A DNA stretch of 64,000 bases. It comes from Thunnus maccoyii. Lineage: Eukaryota > Chordata > Actinopteri > Scombriformes > Scombridae. The position numbers and the translations under genes are program-made. Location: positions 4,092,001 to 4,156,000 of the forward strand of contig NC_056554.1 of NCBI RefSeq assembly GCF_910596095.1. The letters run 5' to 3'. Shown here piece after piece: positions 10,842 to 24,906 of this stretch (its first letter is position 1; each line of letters begins with the position of its first letter). The notes beneath the pieces were generated by a model. It was not told where the DNA came from and did no database searches. It was given only the letters and a program-made list of their open reading frames with translations.

Positions 10842-12164
10842 AGGAAGACGATGCACCTGAAATAGTTATATTTGTTCTGACTTATTACATGAGTTTGCCT
10901 AATTTGCATAATTTCATGATAAAAATAAAGGTTATAATACAGAAATATATTGTATGTAGGTCTGTAATAATAAGTTTCATTGTGATAGAAGAACAAGATT
11001 TATTTTGTCTTTATTCAACTGTGGTGCCTTAGAACACATCCACCCTCACCCACGTTTAGGTTATTAAGAAATTTCACATAGGCTTGGCTATGTTGCAAAT
11101 TGGGCCTACTGGTACAGAAAAAATAGATATTGTGATCCGTTGTGGGGAGAGTGAGGTAACCTGTTTTACATTTACATTGTTACACTATAATACCAACTGT
11201 ACCAACAAATTATATACATTTATTTTAGTCTAAAATACAAAATGTGTAATATTTCACTCATGACTGTATATCTGAGCAGACTGTAAGTTATATACTGTAC
11301 ATAAACAACTACTATACAGTATGTACTGTACATAAAGTAACGTCATTTTACCATTTACCGTTACCTATGTTTGACACAAAATACGAGTAGACTACATTAG
11401 GAGTTAAAAGAAAAGATCAAGCAAACACCAAGTTACTTAAATGATAAATTAAATAACACAAATAATGACTTCATTTAACATTAGGGAACTCCCGGCTGTC
11501 GTTATACAACAGCTGGCCCGCCAAAATCCAAAGTATTAAACACAGCAAACAGCTGCACAACTTCCAGCCTCACTAGAGGACATTAATTAGATCAGAGTGG
11601 ATGTGTTGGACAAATCTCACAATTAATTAACATTTAATCACAATTGTTGGATATGGAAATATACACAAGGAATGACTATATACAGGTGAAAACATTTCTG
11701 TGGTATGTGTGACCTGCCCAACTGGAGGGTAAGGCACTGCTAATCCCACCTTAACCTGGGCTTCCCCCAAGACCACCTACTCTATACAGGTCAACACACA
11801 GATAAGTGTAAAGAAATTAAACAGAGACGTGGCTTCAAGAACAATTGTATCAAATTAATTTATTTAAATTTATTTAAAAAGATCAGTTTAAAAAAACAGT
11901 AATGTTGTAATACAACCAGAAACCAATTTATTGATATAATAAAGATAATATCTGCCAAGTAGGTATTTAAGAGTTGAAAATACCTCACACACCCTCACGA
12001 TCATGCTGTTTCTGAGCGAATAATAAAATATATATATTCAAATTACTCCTAACTCTAAAGAAAAAAACAAAAACATATGATTAACAAGCCAGGCTGACTG
12101 GTACGAGATAGCCTCTTCCTCCCACGACTACATCACCATGTGTTTGCACAGCACTGCCACCACT

Positions 12165-12204
<40 letters not shown>

Positions 12205-13164
12205 CAAACTAACACCCCTAGGTGCCGTGTAATACTTGTCTGCATGCAGGTGCACAACAAACCATACGGCTAGAGCCCCCACACAGTACAGCCCGGATAC
12301 CTAAAGCTAAAATAAAGGAGCGCAGAGACAGCATTAATACACCTAACAAGATCCTTCAGGTGCAGTGGACTCGTCTCACAACACAAATCAACCAATACTA
12401 CAATCAGTCAAAAATATGCTGAACCAAAAGAGGCAAAAGCAACGCTACATACAACTAAACAAAAGAAAGAAAAAAATAAAAACAACAAAAACTATAGGCA
12501 AAACAGTAGCAAACTATCCTAAAAGAAAAGAAAAAGGAAAATTAAAAAAAAAAACAAAAAACAATCCCAAATATCCAACCGTGGCCTTCAATATGATATG
12601 TTTAATTATTTCATCCTACCTCTACCATAATAACCCCGGCCAATTATGGCACAGCTCAAATGCTCCTCCGCTCTGGACCCCTAAATCACAAAGAACTCAT
12701 CATTTTTGATACGACTCAATACAACACTACACAGGAAACAACAACTATTAGTGCCTACCTCTACAGGTGAAATCTACTGTGTCCCACGGATCTGGATGTT
12801 CAAAAGCTGGGGTTGCCTGCACCTGGTATTTACAATTGTTGCCATTAATACCATGAAGAAAACCTGGCAGGTTGACTTTCAACTACTATACATACCTCGA
12901 ACAGGAAGACCAAACTCCCTGTCTGCCAGCTGACCACCGTGTAGGAGGACTATAGCACTCTGCCGTACGCTACGGGAAAACACGTCTCTGTGTGTGTGTG
13001 TTCAATGAGTATTTAAAATGTGATTTGATTGCGCTGTCGGCGTTTCCCTTGTATGGAAAATAACATACTAACATAAAGAGGAAGTGACATAGGTGGCCGT
13101 GACCAGCCAGGTAAAAGTGGCACAATTACACGTCTATCTGCTTGTTATTTTCTTTTAATAAACA
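10842..13164. other. Single-copy spacer between duplication copies
   Basis: No gene is supported. It contains A-rich tracts (12,420-12,560) and a CA microsatellite (about 12,173-12,202). Reading frames at 12,222-12,933 are low-complexity Lys/Asn/Thr-rich and are judged non-coding. Confidence 0.6.
12170..12202. repeat. (CA)n microsatellite
   Basis: Uninterrupted CA repeats of about 15 units. Confidence 0.9.
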
Positions 13165-13778
13165 GGCAAAATACAAAGTGTAAATTAAATAAGAGGCAAA
13201 GATTTGGATAGGCAGCAATAAAAGCAATACCATAAAGACAATAATAACGCAAGAGTACTAAGTTTTTATTACAGTGGTGACTTATGACCTCTCATATCAG
13301 CGTCATCACAGTTGAATGGGTACGCTTCATTCACATCAGATCACAGCAGGGGGCGACGGAGTGGGCTCTCCGCCCGCCCACCCTACAGGTGTACGCTGGT
13401 GAGATGAGGGAACACATCCGATCTGCTCCCTGCTGAACTACTTTACAGCAAACATACGGTGAGTAATAATCTGAATGTATTTAAGCGGTAATGTTACCCT
13501 TCAGTTCTTCCCAAAGTTCCAGATTATTGCTCAGGAGGTCGTACATACTCATGTATGTAATAATAGAATAGGTACCTGGTAGTTAAACAATGACTACAGT
13601 GTAATTTGTAAATTCCTAAATTTTTACCCCCTTATTCCATAACGTCACATCTTGTTCCCCTGTACCTACATATATGTATTGGTACGTACTGTACTGGTAC
13701 ACTGTTAGTACAAAAGATTACACCGTAACTACAGAGTAATTACATTGTACGTTGCAGGCTGTATTGTAAAGCGTTACC
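13165..13778. mobile_element. Truncated copy of the long-TIR DNA transposon
   Basis: 13,165-13,470 matches the internal part of the element at 45,406-47,835 (compare 45,860-46,120), including CAGCAAACATA then a GTGAGTAAT donor-like site. 13,490-13,778 matches that element's right terminal repeat, ending GTATTGTAAAGCGTTACC. The left repeat and most of the interior are missing. Confidence 0.7.
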
Positions 13779-16700
13779 AAAATAAAATGTAATCTTTGTT
13801 GGCTATATGTCCACTAACAGGGCCTCACACAGCTTAATTAAAACATACTATAGTTATTTAACAAACTTACTCTTCCTACTAGCTATCATACATTGTAACT
13901 ACTAGCGTTAATTCTTTGCTTATCAAAGTAATCCTTCATACATATCACATTCCTACTGAGTCATGTAGAGTTTCAAGGCAATTTAATAGATATCACAATA
14001 AAAAAAAACATACATCATACATCAGCTTCAACCTCAATGAAAGTTGTCCACTGGATGGCACTGTGGTTCTATTACTATGTAACAATTTGACAGGCATTAC
14101 TTTGTGACCAATAATATATAGATTACAAGATGATTTTATACTTAAGAAACATTGAATCAAACTCCTGGTTTTAAGGAACACAGAAATTCAACTAAGGCTT
14201 AACTGAATTTACGACAGGTCTGGACTGTCTTTATTGGAAGTCTTACCAGGGTGAAAGCATCAGGGGAGGAATGTGGGTGTGTGTGTATGTATGAGATTAG
14301 AAGGTGAAAAGAGAACATAAAATGTAGGTAGAGTTGTCCAAACTCATCAAACAAATTGATGAGGTTTCACTATGATAAACAGTCTCTCTGCATTTGTCCA
14401 AGGAAAGGGTCCTTTAATCCGGCATCCTCTGAATCTTGGGTTGATAAAGCATGTAGCAGCATTAGTGTCATAAATTCCACTTCGGATTGTCCCACACAAT
14501 TTAGAGAGAGTTTGGGGTGAGGAGATGGTTCTGTGAGGAGTCAAAACGGACACTTAAATGTGAAGGAAGGGTTCTCAGTTTACCTGAGGGCATTTCCAGA
14601 CAAAGTTGAATATACATCCATGTCTTTTGAGGTTAGAGGTTATTGTTGATTGAGCTCAGACCTTCTTTGGGCTATTTTTGCAGGAAAAACAAAGATCAAC
14701 TGGTTCTCCTACAATTCTGACAGGTTTGAGGCTAGAGTAGGCAAATGTTGAAAATGTTTGTAAAAATAATCTTTTATGCTCATTTTCTAAAACTATTTTC
14801 TACTATTATTTTCTGTATTGTACAACATTATGTGCATATTTGTCTGTAACTTTCATGGTAGCTCAGCTCTGTGAAGCACATTTACATCGTACATTCCTGG
14901 AATGAAATGTGTGATATAAATAAAGTTTTGTTTGCTTGCTTGATAATATCAAAGACAAATCCATGTAAATGTGGAGCATGCAAACTAAGTGTGTGTCTCT
15001 GTTTGTTTGTTTTGTAGGAATGGGAGCAGAAGAACAGCACATAAACCTCTCAACCCCTCACATCAGTCTCATGTTATTTCCTTTTTCTTTTTCTTTTTAA
15101 GAAATTGTGTTTATATTTATTTAAACTGTTCATACAGTCTGAGAGCGTGTTGAGGACACAAGCATAGCATTCACATGAACCAGAACAAGTTGCCTGTTTT
15201 AGTAAACTGTAAGTACCACAACATACAGAAATAGCAACCTTTTGAAACTTTTATACTATGGAGCATGTTTAGTGCACAAACTTTCTTCTTCAAGCAACCA
15301 CTAGTCTCTTTGTTTCCTTTTCACTCAAAATCTGATTCAGTTTGGGTTCAAAAAGGTCAAAACCAAGTATTTATTTGTAAATGTTTGAAGGAAATACTAG
15401 CTTCCCTTTGTTTATTTATGTTGATATATTTAAAGTGTTTTTGTAGAATTTGTTTGGCTCCACACGATCATATTTTCTACATCATGACTGGTTGTCATTC
15501 ATGTGTGTCAGCATCAGCAGACAAAGTGCATCTTTAAGGGCCACAGTAATCACACACCAGCTGAACAACAATGCAGCTCCTCTCAAAGAGCTATTTATTT
15601 CAAGAAGCAGAATTATTCTCAGCATCATCATGAATTCATATTTTATGTCTGTGATGTGGGAGGAATTTGAAGGTATATTGGTGAGTAATGGTGAATCCCC
15701 TGTTTTATTTCCTGTTTCCTCGCTGAATGAATACAATACTGTATTTGTATTGTGGAGAACCTCCGGACACTGACCTCTGGTAGCTGTTTCAGGACAGCAG
15801 CTGACAGTTGGTAGGCCCCTTCATCCTGGTTTACTGTCCACTGGCTCTGAAACCAGAGCCCCTCATCTTCATCAGGGCCTTTTTTAGTTGTGTCCATTAC
15901 CTGAACTGCCAGTTTTTAATATGGAAAACCATATTTTCTCACTTGTCTCTAGTGTTGTGTAGCCATGCAGATACTTTTGGTTGTATTTGTCCAGGTATTG
16001 AGATTTCTGCACCAACACAATGAGACTGAATAGAATATTGTTTATGGCACAAACAGCATAATCAATAATTACAAATTCAAACGCAACGTGTCTTTCAAGA
16101 AACCTGTTTTCTTAAGTACTATTTTTGCAGTAGAAAGTTGTTCCAAACCAAAAGTACCTGCATGGCTACCACCTGCACCTGCTTACTGAGAAAAAATGAG
16201 CCTGATTCCAGACTAGAGATGTGCTGCCCACATGTCTCATCAATGTCATATTTTTATATTTTTATGGTGCTTTTTTGATTTTGGCTTTATGCTCCACTGT
16301 AGTCAGCATGTTAGCATGAAGACAAGGAGTAGAGGATTTATATCTGCAAGTATTTAGATCATGTTGTTTCTCTGTCAGCTTGGTGTGGCTTATAACTGAG
16401 CAAGATGTCTGATGTCAGTAAATGTGAACCTGCTGTACATAGCTTGGCTTTGTAGGTGGGGGTGGGGGGTTGTGGGGGGAATACAGACTCATGCATCAGT
16501 GTTTGTTTTTGCATCTTATTCATTTTCTACTCTGTTTTATATCTCAGACAGTCTCCGCCTTGGTGACAGACATGCTAATACATAAATGAATAAACCTGAC
16601 AAACAGCTCACTGCTGACTGTGATGAAATGCAACATTTCTATTTTTCTGAGCGTTTTAAGGACGTCTCCATGTTAAAGGATGTGGTTCGAGTTAAGAAAA

Positions 16701-17548
16701 AGCTCGAGTTGAGGTTGTACTTAAAGGGCTCGTAAAAAAGGAAGTTTGAACGTTCACTTTTCCATGACAGCTGGGCAAACTCCATCTGCTGTACAGAGAA
16801 CTACTCTCCTGAGACTGAAAGTGTGATCACTGTTATTAGTTTTTGGAGCTGTTCCTCAACAAGCTGCCCTAAACTCATCATGAGGAAGAAACATGTCATA
16901 CAGTGCAGCCGTGTGGCTCATTAACGTTTTTTAATAGTTTTTGGACAACGGAGGTCTACGGCACAGAGAAATAAGATATATCAGACTTTGGATACAAACA
17001 CAATACTTGTAAGTAGGATGAGTTCATTGCTGTTCAAAGACATTACTGTTAGCAGCTGGGTCAGTAAAATCAGTCCTTGGGAAACTTCCACTCCCAACAT
17101 AAAGCTCTGCAAATGAATATCAACTGTAACAATGAGGAAATGAAACAGCATGTCTGACAACTCCTTCAGGCTCTGCAGGAGGGAGGAGACAGACAGAAAC
17201 TCAGGGTTTGAAGAAAAGCTGCCAGTGAGCAGGTTAGTTCACAGAGTGAGTTACCACAGTGACTGACCTTCAGTTAAAGTCATCTCATGTGTTTTCACTA
17301 AACCCACGATCTGGAACAGACCCCAGGCTAAAGAGAAGCCCCCTTACTGATGGGTGTAGTCAAAAGTATGCTCTGTTGCACCTGTAACCACACCCAACAG
17401 CAATGTCATGATGTACTTACCACAGCCCAAAGTACATTTCTCTACATCACAGCAGCAAGGTGAGAAGTTTAACCACTGAAGGTCAGTAAAAAGCTGCTGT
17501 TAAATTGCTAATTTAATAATGTGGGAGCTCACATGCAGTATATATATG
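13779..17548. other. Spacer with no supported gene
   Basis: AT-rich DNA. The segment ending ATAAATAAAGTTTTG near 14,930 looks like a LINE or SINE tail. Reading frames at 15,265-16,023 overlap each other in several frames and match nothing recognised. A G-rich run lies near 16,458-16,480. Confidence 0.55.
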
Positions 17549-17659
17549 CCCAATATGTATGAACATGCCACAACCTGAGGGACAGTGAATGACCTACACA
17601 CACGCACACACACACACAAATACATGCATAAGATATACTATATATAATTGATATATATC

Positions 17660-17835
17660 GATCGTAATGTTGGAGAAGTACCACTCCATTCTTCAGAGAC
17701 ATGCTGTACCCTCTGGTTTGCATCTTTGTGGAGAAGGATTCATACTGCAGCAGGATAATGACCCCAAACACACCTCAAAGCTTTGCAAGAACTACTTGAA
17801 GACCAAAGAAGACCAAGGAGTCCTGACTGTCATGG
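17660..17835 (+). mobile_element. Tc1 fragment, copy B
   Basis: The plus strand encodes HAVPSGLHLCGEGFILQQDN, DPKHTSK and a following linker, a piece of Tc1 transposase around the second catalytic Asp. Similarity stops at the deletion junction near 17,836. It is better preserved here than in copy A. Confidence 0.8.
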
Positions 17836-18208
17836 ACTTGGAGGGAGATGTTGCTGCTGAATTATCTGAATGACACTTTTTCAACACTGTGAGCACCAAA
17901 AAATAAAGAAACAAAAAATTCCATTCACCTCTAATGTATAGAAGACAGAAATCTCAGAAAAACAGAAAGACAAATACAACTGAAACTCTGCACACTAGAT
18001 ATGACTGGAGGTAAGTGAGAAATAAAATATATATTTTTTGTAGTTGGGAAAAAAAAAAAAAAATTCTGTGAGTACATGACAATGTTTTGGAGACAAACAT
18101 TTACATACGTCATACTTTTTGCATTTGGAATACAGCAGAACCGTGACTTTTAACAGTAACAGAGAAGAGAAGCTGGTTTTGTATTTGACTAGATTTGCCT
18201 AAGAACAG

Positions 18209-18231
18209 CTAATATAGAGGTAGAGTTTCCT
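18209..18231 (+). promoter_or_regulatory. Conserved proximal promoter block of lectin B
   Basis: Carries the same TAATATAGAGGTAGAGTTTC block as lectin A, about 50-70 bp before the lectin B start codon. Confidence 0.35.
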
Positions 18232-18277
18232 TTTAATAGTGAACATCGACACACAGAGACCTCAGAGCAGCATCACG

Positions 18278-21200
18278 ATGGAAAGGATCTTGTTGGGTGT
18301 CCTGTATCTCTCAGGTCAGTGAAATATTTAAAGACATAATATGTAACTTTTCTGCATTATAAAATCTAAAAACGACTAGACATATGTTATATATTTTGTT
18401 GAGTTTTTTAATTATCCCAGATGTTTCCAACAATGTTCAATCCGTGAGAAATCTGAAATTTTAATCAAGGTAAGGGTCTCAAGGGTTTCATTTGGTCGGC
18501 ACTTAATAGCATCATATCCTCTTTGTGTGTATGTCAGTGTTGTGGTTGTCTGCCAGGAACCGTCAATAATTTCATTTTTATCTAGTTTTAAGCCACACTT
18601 TTCGATAAACTTTTTATATCTTGGTTGTTTTTAACTATATCTTTTAACCGGATGAAGGATTTTAGTCATCAGATGTCTGGATCTTAAGTTATCAGAGAAA
18701 CAAGCTGAGCAAATGTTAACAGCCTCTCTGAATGTCTCGTATCCAGAGGGGCTGAAACATTGATTATTAACATGAAACTGCTTCATTCAGTGTTTTACTG
18801 GTTTTAATCACTGTGTAGGATATCCCTCAGCAGAACTCTGTCTACCTTAATAAGTGGCCAATGCCATCACTTTATTACTTTCCTTATTGTTTGAATGTGT
18901 ACATTTGTATCCATAACTATGTTGGAAATGTTTAACTCAATTCTCCAAGTTGTATGTGTGTTAAAATCAGGTAATTAATATCTCAGTAACCACTAGAGAT
19001 AAACATGTGCTGTTTGGTAGCATTGTAATCTCATGAGCATAAGAATATTAGATTTTTAGTCATGGTAGTTGTTTGGTAACAAGGTACAGTTGTTTGAGAG
19101 ATTGTTTTAAAAATAAGACAAATTATCTGACCTCCAGTGGATGCCATGATTGGTCAGACGCTTCTCTGAAGTCCTTTATCTAACTGTACCTATAAAAGAC
19201 CATCACTGGAATGCAATAGTTGGATTCTCTTTGTTACTGGTACGAGGTCCCATTCTTTCTCTGAGTTGAAACCAACTTCAGCTGACAAGTCTTCATCTCC
19301 ACTCCCCACGGTGGCAACACCTTCTCATCTCTCCTGATGTCACCACACCACTCAGCAGCTACCAGCCCACAGACATGCAAGTAGCACACTTCTGCTCTGC
19401 TAACCGGGTGAATTCAAAAAGCTTCATCTGCTTAGAACTGAATTCTAAATTTGCCACCCCAGTTTACCAGCTGCTTCCAGTGACGGTCATTAGTCAACCC
19501 CTTTTCTGACAAACTCTGGTTCTGCATTCATTCATTCTTTCATTGTAGCGTCATTGTTTGTTTAGTGAGTGTTGTTTTGTGTCATTGTTAGGTTAGGCTT
19601 TAGGTAATAAATGTTTTGCATATAAAGTCGTTGCCTTTGTTTTCTTTAACTTACTTTCAGTCACTTTACGTATCCGATTCCTTTCCTGAGTGCAAGTTAA
19701 TTCCTTCCCAAAGCTGATTTATGTGTTAAAGATTCTTTTGACTAATCACCAAGAGAAACTATTTATTAGTCTTATTATGCTGATTCTGAGGTTATAACGC
19801 TGGACAAATAATTGAAGTGGTTCTGTGTAATAATTCTGCTTAACAGTAAATTTCCCCAAACTGAGCTAAAATTTCCCTACAATTGGGTCTGTTTGTTTTG
19901 GAGAGGAGGAGACCTCTGTGGATAATTTGGCTCCTGGTAAAAACCTCCTGAACAATGAACACTGAAGGAATCCTAACCGGGAGAAGCTGACTGCAATGAC
20001 TGCAATGGTGGTTATTTCACAATGAAGACAACAACTCCCATGATCCCACAATACTTCATGATGTCATCAAACTCTGTCTTTTGTAATTGTTTTGATTAAG
20101 AGACCACTAGCAGCAGAAGTTAAATACTGTGTGTTTAATAATGTCTAACAGTGTTTATTATTTCATTATACTGTAATACTTAAAAATGTTAGAGTCACCT
20201 CACATGTTAAAAAGTGGTGTTTTCCTCACAGGCTGGTCCATCTTCTCCACATGTCGTCTCCATCAGTACCACTTTGTTGCTGAACCCATGAATTGGACTG
20301 AAGCTCAGACCTACTGCAGAGAGACATACACAGACCTGGTCACCATTGAAAACACTGAAGACATGAACCAACTCATCAACACAGTTTCATCTGCTGGTTA
20401 CAACAGTCAGGTCTGGATTGGCCTGTACAGAGTCATTGATTGGAAGTGGTCAGATGGGTACAGAGGGAGTGGGGCTGAATATAGGGACTGGAGATCTGAT
20501 CACCCACAATTATGGGCTGATTGGCTCTGTGTAATGGTCTATTATAGTCATTACAGATGGACAGATAATCCTTGTTCATACAAAACATATTTTGTCTGTT
20601 ATAATGGTAAGTACCCAGCAAAGCATCATTTCTTCTCTGGTAATGATTATATTGAAGTTCAGGACTTAAATCATGTTTCCCCCCAATAATTTATCTGCAG
20701 GAACACAGCTGGATCCTCAATTTGTTTTTGTGAATCAACCAATGAACTGGTCCAATGCTCAGAGGTACTGCAGGGAGAACTTCATAGACCTGGCCACTGT
20801 GAGGAACGACACTGAGAGCCAGGAGGTCCTGAATTTGTTGCCAGGTACAGACTGGGCATGGATCGGCCTGTACAGAGATCCTGGTATTAACTGGTCTGAT
20901 GGCAGTGCCTACTCGTTCCCCCATTGGGGTGGCTCATTTTCAGTTTCAGAATCACTCAGATTGGTGAAAATGATGTGTGGTGTGCAGGAATCAAACCAAT
21001 GGATGTTTAAGTCCTGTGGAGAGAGATTTCCATTTGTCTGCTACAGCATCCCTGGTGAGTGGTTTACTGTCCTTCAGTGGAAGCCAGAGAATGCTGCATA
21101 ACTTTAGCATAAATCATGTTTGAATGTACATGAAAAAATGTAAATATCACAGAACTAATAGGACAGCAAATGAATGATTCATTTCTCCTCTCATTCTGTG

Positions 21201-21640
21201 TCTCAGTACCAGTAAAGAGGCAGGTAGTTAAGCTGAGGATGAAGGTGCAGGACTCCTCTGTGGATCTCAATGACCGTGCTGTGAAAGCAGACATCCTGAA
21301 AAAGGCAAGTCTCCAAAATCCAGACTGGGTTGGGGGCTGGTGTGTCTCAAACAGGTCTAGAATACTTGTTTACATGCTTATTCTGCTTGATGTGTTTTGC
21401 CACTATGAAGTTTGATAATATCTAAAAACCAGTGGGGTTTTTTAGACACAACAACAACACAATAGGGAGGATGAATGTTTCAAAATGGCTTCCATTTGTG
21501 TTTCCCAGTTCCAGGACAGACTGAGGGAGCAAGGAGTGAGTGGAGTCACCCTGAAGTGGAGAGAACAGCCTGATGGGAAAGTCTTCCACAAGGAGGGAAA
21601 AGAAGAGAAGAAGAAAAAAAGAAAGAAGACTGAGCTCTGA
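18278..21640 (+). CDS. Secreted tandem C-type lectin (lectin B)
   Basis: Paralogue of lectin A with exons 18278-18314, 20232-20606, 20701-21054, 21207-21304 and 21509-21640, 331 aa, identical phases. The first of lectin A's two ATGs is ACG here, so translation must start at the second (MERILLGVLYLSG). Domain 1 is nearly identical to lectin A up to GSGAEYR, then diverges sharply over about 35 residues. That stretch has WTD in place of WWD, loses one extra Cys, and is Tyr/Trp-rich. Domain 2 differs mainly near residues 173-188 (lectin A has PCADW, lectin B PGTDW). The GC donor of exon 4 (AAG|gcaagt) and the Lys-rich tail are conserved. There is no EPN/QPD motif. The frame is fully open, so it is likely functional. 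Confidence 0.85.
18920..19881 (+). mobile_element. Probable solo LTR in lectin B intron 1
   Basis: Counterpart of the LTR in lectin A intron 1: TGTTGGAAATGTTTAAC at the left end, TTTCCCTACA at the right, with the TATA box and AATAAA conserved. Its presence in both copies places the insertion before the segmental duplication. Confidence 0.55.
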
Positions 21641-21817
21641 AATGAAAACCCAGCTTTACTTATCTGTAATCCATGTTGAATGTTGATTCTCTATCTGCTA
21701 ACAATACACTATCATCAGCTTAACCGTAACCTTGACTACATCCTGTATAGAAGAGTTTTATCCTTCCTCATCAATATTACTGTGTGAAGTGTTTCAATCA
21801 AAGTCACTTTTCTTCCA

Positions 21818-21823
21818 AATAAA
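21818..21823 (+). terminator. Poly(A) signal of lectin B
   Basis: AATAAA lies 178 bp after the stop codon, at the same place as in lectin A. Confidence 0.7.
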
Positions 21824-22173
21824 ACATATGAGATGAGTCTTTGGCTTCAAGTTTACAGTGTGTGAACCAACCTGATAAAAGCAACAGACACACAGTTATG
21901 GCAGTGATTTATTGCAGAATAATAAAGTAATCTAGGTGATAATGGGAGCACTGGTAGTCTGCAAAAGCCTTCCATCCAAACTTTTGAAATCTGTAGACTT
22001 CTGTTGCTGCACTCAAACAAAAACACTTTAGCAAAAGGCAAGAGTACTAAGAAAAGACACAACTGACACATGTATCAAAAAGTGTGAGTATCTTATATAG
22101 ATAATATGATATAGGCTGATAATATAGGCTGACACAGCAAAATGTATCCACTTCACATTCCCTCCATGACAGC

Positions 22174-22757
22174 CAGTGGAGGAAGAAGTTTTTACATCCT
22201 TTACTTCAAAGCAGCAATATTACAATATAACATAAGTATGATGAGTAAAACGTAGTAGAAGTATAACAAGTGAAAATAGTGGTTGTGCAGTGACGTTAAT
22301 ATGACATTATTAGATTATTAATACTGATGCATCAGTGTGTGAGCAACATTTTATTGTTGTAGCTGGTTAAGGTGGAGCTAGTTTGAACTATTTTATATAC
22401 AGGAAACTTAACTGTAGGTAGTTAAGTCCAGTGGTTCCCAACCTAGGGGTTGGGCCCCTCCAAAGGGTACCAAGATAAATCTGAGGGGTCGTGAGATGAT
22501 TGATGGGAGAGGAAAGAGGTTAAAAGACAAATGAAACACTGGTTTAATCTTTAATGTGTTGTATTTTATATCACGAGTGTTTTTATGTTAAATAAAATAT
22601 TCTGTACAGTAACTAGTGACTATAGGTGTTAAATAAATGTATAATATTTCCTCAAATATTGTGGAATATAAGTGGCTAAAAATGGAAACATTCAAGTAAA
22701 GTACAAGTACCTCAAAATTGTACTGAAGTACAGTATTTGAGTAAATGTACATAGTTT
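22174..22757. mobile_element. hAT-like element, copy B
   Basis: Duplicate of the element at 8,072-8,655, with the same nested CAGTGGTTCCCAACC end at about 22,432. No coding capacity. Confidence 0.6.
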
Positions 22758-24309
22758 GTTGTCAGATGATGACAGGAACATGTCATGTGACTGAGCACCT
22801 CTGTTATTTTACACACCATTGGACAAACTATGTGCTCCTACAAACATGGTTGTGAACGTCACACCAAACCTCTGTAAATATGTCAGGTCTAAATAATTAC
22901 ACACAACTAAAGAATATACAGATACATAGTGGGATTATAGTGAATTATCAATGACTGCATGAGCACATACTGTGTTTCATATTGCATACATGCTGAGTTC
23001 TCCACGTATCTGTGTGTGAGAATTAAAATGCAACACTGCACTCTTGTGTTTGCATGTGTGTATTGTTGGCTTCAAAGTGAGAGTCTAGTAAATGTGGGAA
23101 CAAAGTGAGAGACAGACATGTAAAACAAGAGGGGAGGATGTGATTTGTTGTTGTAGTTTTACTGAACTACAGCTGATTGCATGTTACCCTTTAGAAATAA
23201 TCTTACTACCATAGGATCATTAAAATGGTTTGCTTGAGAAAACATCTGAAATATCTTCATTTTAGAGGAGTCATTGAACCTCTCCTGTATTTCTCTCCTT
23301 GTTGGTAATGATTTACTGAGTCCTATTGCATTTCTACATGAGATGCTTGAGAGAATTTGAGGAAGACAGATAACAGAGAGAGAAATAAAACATGTATTGA
23401 GTTCATTAAAGTGACTTATTTGGATGTAGTTTGGTTAAACTAAGAACCTGGAGTTTTGTATTGATATGCAGCCTTGTAACATTTAGATGGGAGCTGTGTT
23501 TAGTGGCCTTTTGTTTGACACAAATGATAATGATGTAATAATAAACAACTCACCTTAATCTGGTTTCTTGGAGAGTGGATGCCATCCTTCGGTGATGAAA
23601 CCTTCCGGGACCATGAACCTGGGAAGAATCATCATCCATTTACCGTGTGCAAGCCCGGCTATGTGCTCCTGTGCGTCTGGCACAGTTAGAGTGTAAGGTT
23701 GATAACAGAGATGGGGGGAGAAATTACTCACCTTATGCAACATTTCTGGAGAAGAAACTCAGGCACAGTGCAGATGAGTAGAGGAGAGAACACCTGCTGC
23801 CAAGCAGGCTGCCTGTGTGACGTTATGTCATAGAAAGATGTAAGATGAGAGGCCAGAGAAGAACGAGCAACAGACATTGTTTTTCCCTTTATTCATCTCA
23901 CCTGAGTTCGGGAGACAGAAGCAACCCCCTCCTCACTGTGGTGCCTCTAACTCCTGGAGCACACAGTCTACCTTTACCTGAACAGTGTGTGTGCATCACT
24001 GAACTGCTGCGTCTCACACACCTGCAGTGTCCACACAGACAGTGTTGCTGCTGCAGTGCTGCTACTGCCAGTCCTATATTTCTACATAGAGTTTGACTTT
24101 GATAATGGACGTTAATAACAGAATGTTTCATATCATTTCATTTATATCTAGTTTAGACAGTCAAAGGTTAAGAATCGTGTGCTCATTTGTGAAAAAGAAA
24201 TAAATGTGAAAGCTTTGTTTCTGACGGGCATGGTGGGGTCAAGTTGGGGCTACTTCTGTGTCAGACACATACACTCCTCATGATGGGTGAGGGAGGGACG
24301 GGGTGCGTC
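22758..24309. other. Noncoding 3' flank, copy B
   Basis: Matches 8,656-10,200 of copy A closely. No exon supported. Confidence 0.5.
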
Positions 24310-24906
24310 CTCTGACAGTCAGCTTCCTCCCCAGGGCCTGGAGGCAGCTAAGGAAGGGGAAACCACAGCCCCTTGATGCCCCAGCCAGTTGATGGTGGAG
24401 TGATGCTGCTTCCACTTGCAGATAATGGCCCCAGTGGTGCTTATGGGAACATTTAAGAGTTGAGGAATCAGTCGGTAACCTGTACCCTTCCTATGTTGCT
24501 CAACAGTCTTGTTGCAAAGGTTTTGGGAGAGCTCTTTGCCTCTAATCATCATGAGATGCTTCTTCATGACAGCTTGGTGACAAATAATGTGGTCACAGAT
24601 GTCTAACCCTTTTTAAAAGAGTGGAAGTGCTAATAGCCACATGCACTAACCAGCTGATTCTAAATAGCACAGGTAAGAGGACTAATTAGTGGTTCAGTGT
24701 TTGTTCATACAGCGTGTTCAAGACTTTAGGTCATTCAAATTTAATGCACATGACTTTTTTATTGATTGGAATGTTATGATTTCTTTAGCTGTTTTGCCTT
24801 ATTGAGTTAATATCAATGTCTGATCTTAATTTCATATGAATATCTGCACTGGAAATATGTTTCCTGAAAAAAATGTTGACGTGTTGAATACTTATTTCCC
24901 CCACTG
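24310..24906 (-). mobile_element. Tc1 fragment, 5' half, copy B
   Basis: Minus-strand Tc1 with its right terminal repeat ending CCCACTG next to TA (24,907-24,908). It encodes an open N-terminal transposase piece starting with the codon at 24,567: MKKHLMMIRGKELSQNLCNK, then HRKGTGYRLIPQLLNVPIST, the helix-turn-helix domain. The catalytic half is missing. Copy A has a stop in the same frame. Confidence 0.75.

Noticed and set aside
12222-12933. Overlapping plus-strand frames, Lys/Asn/Thr-rich
   Set aside because: Codon content follows A-rich composition. No start context, domain or splice pattern.
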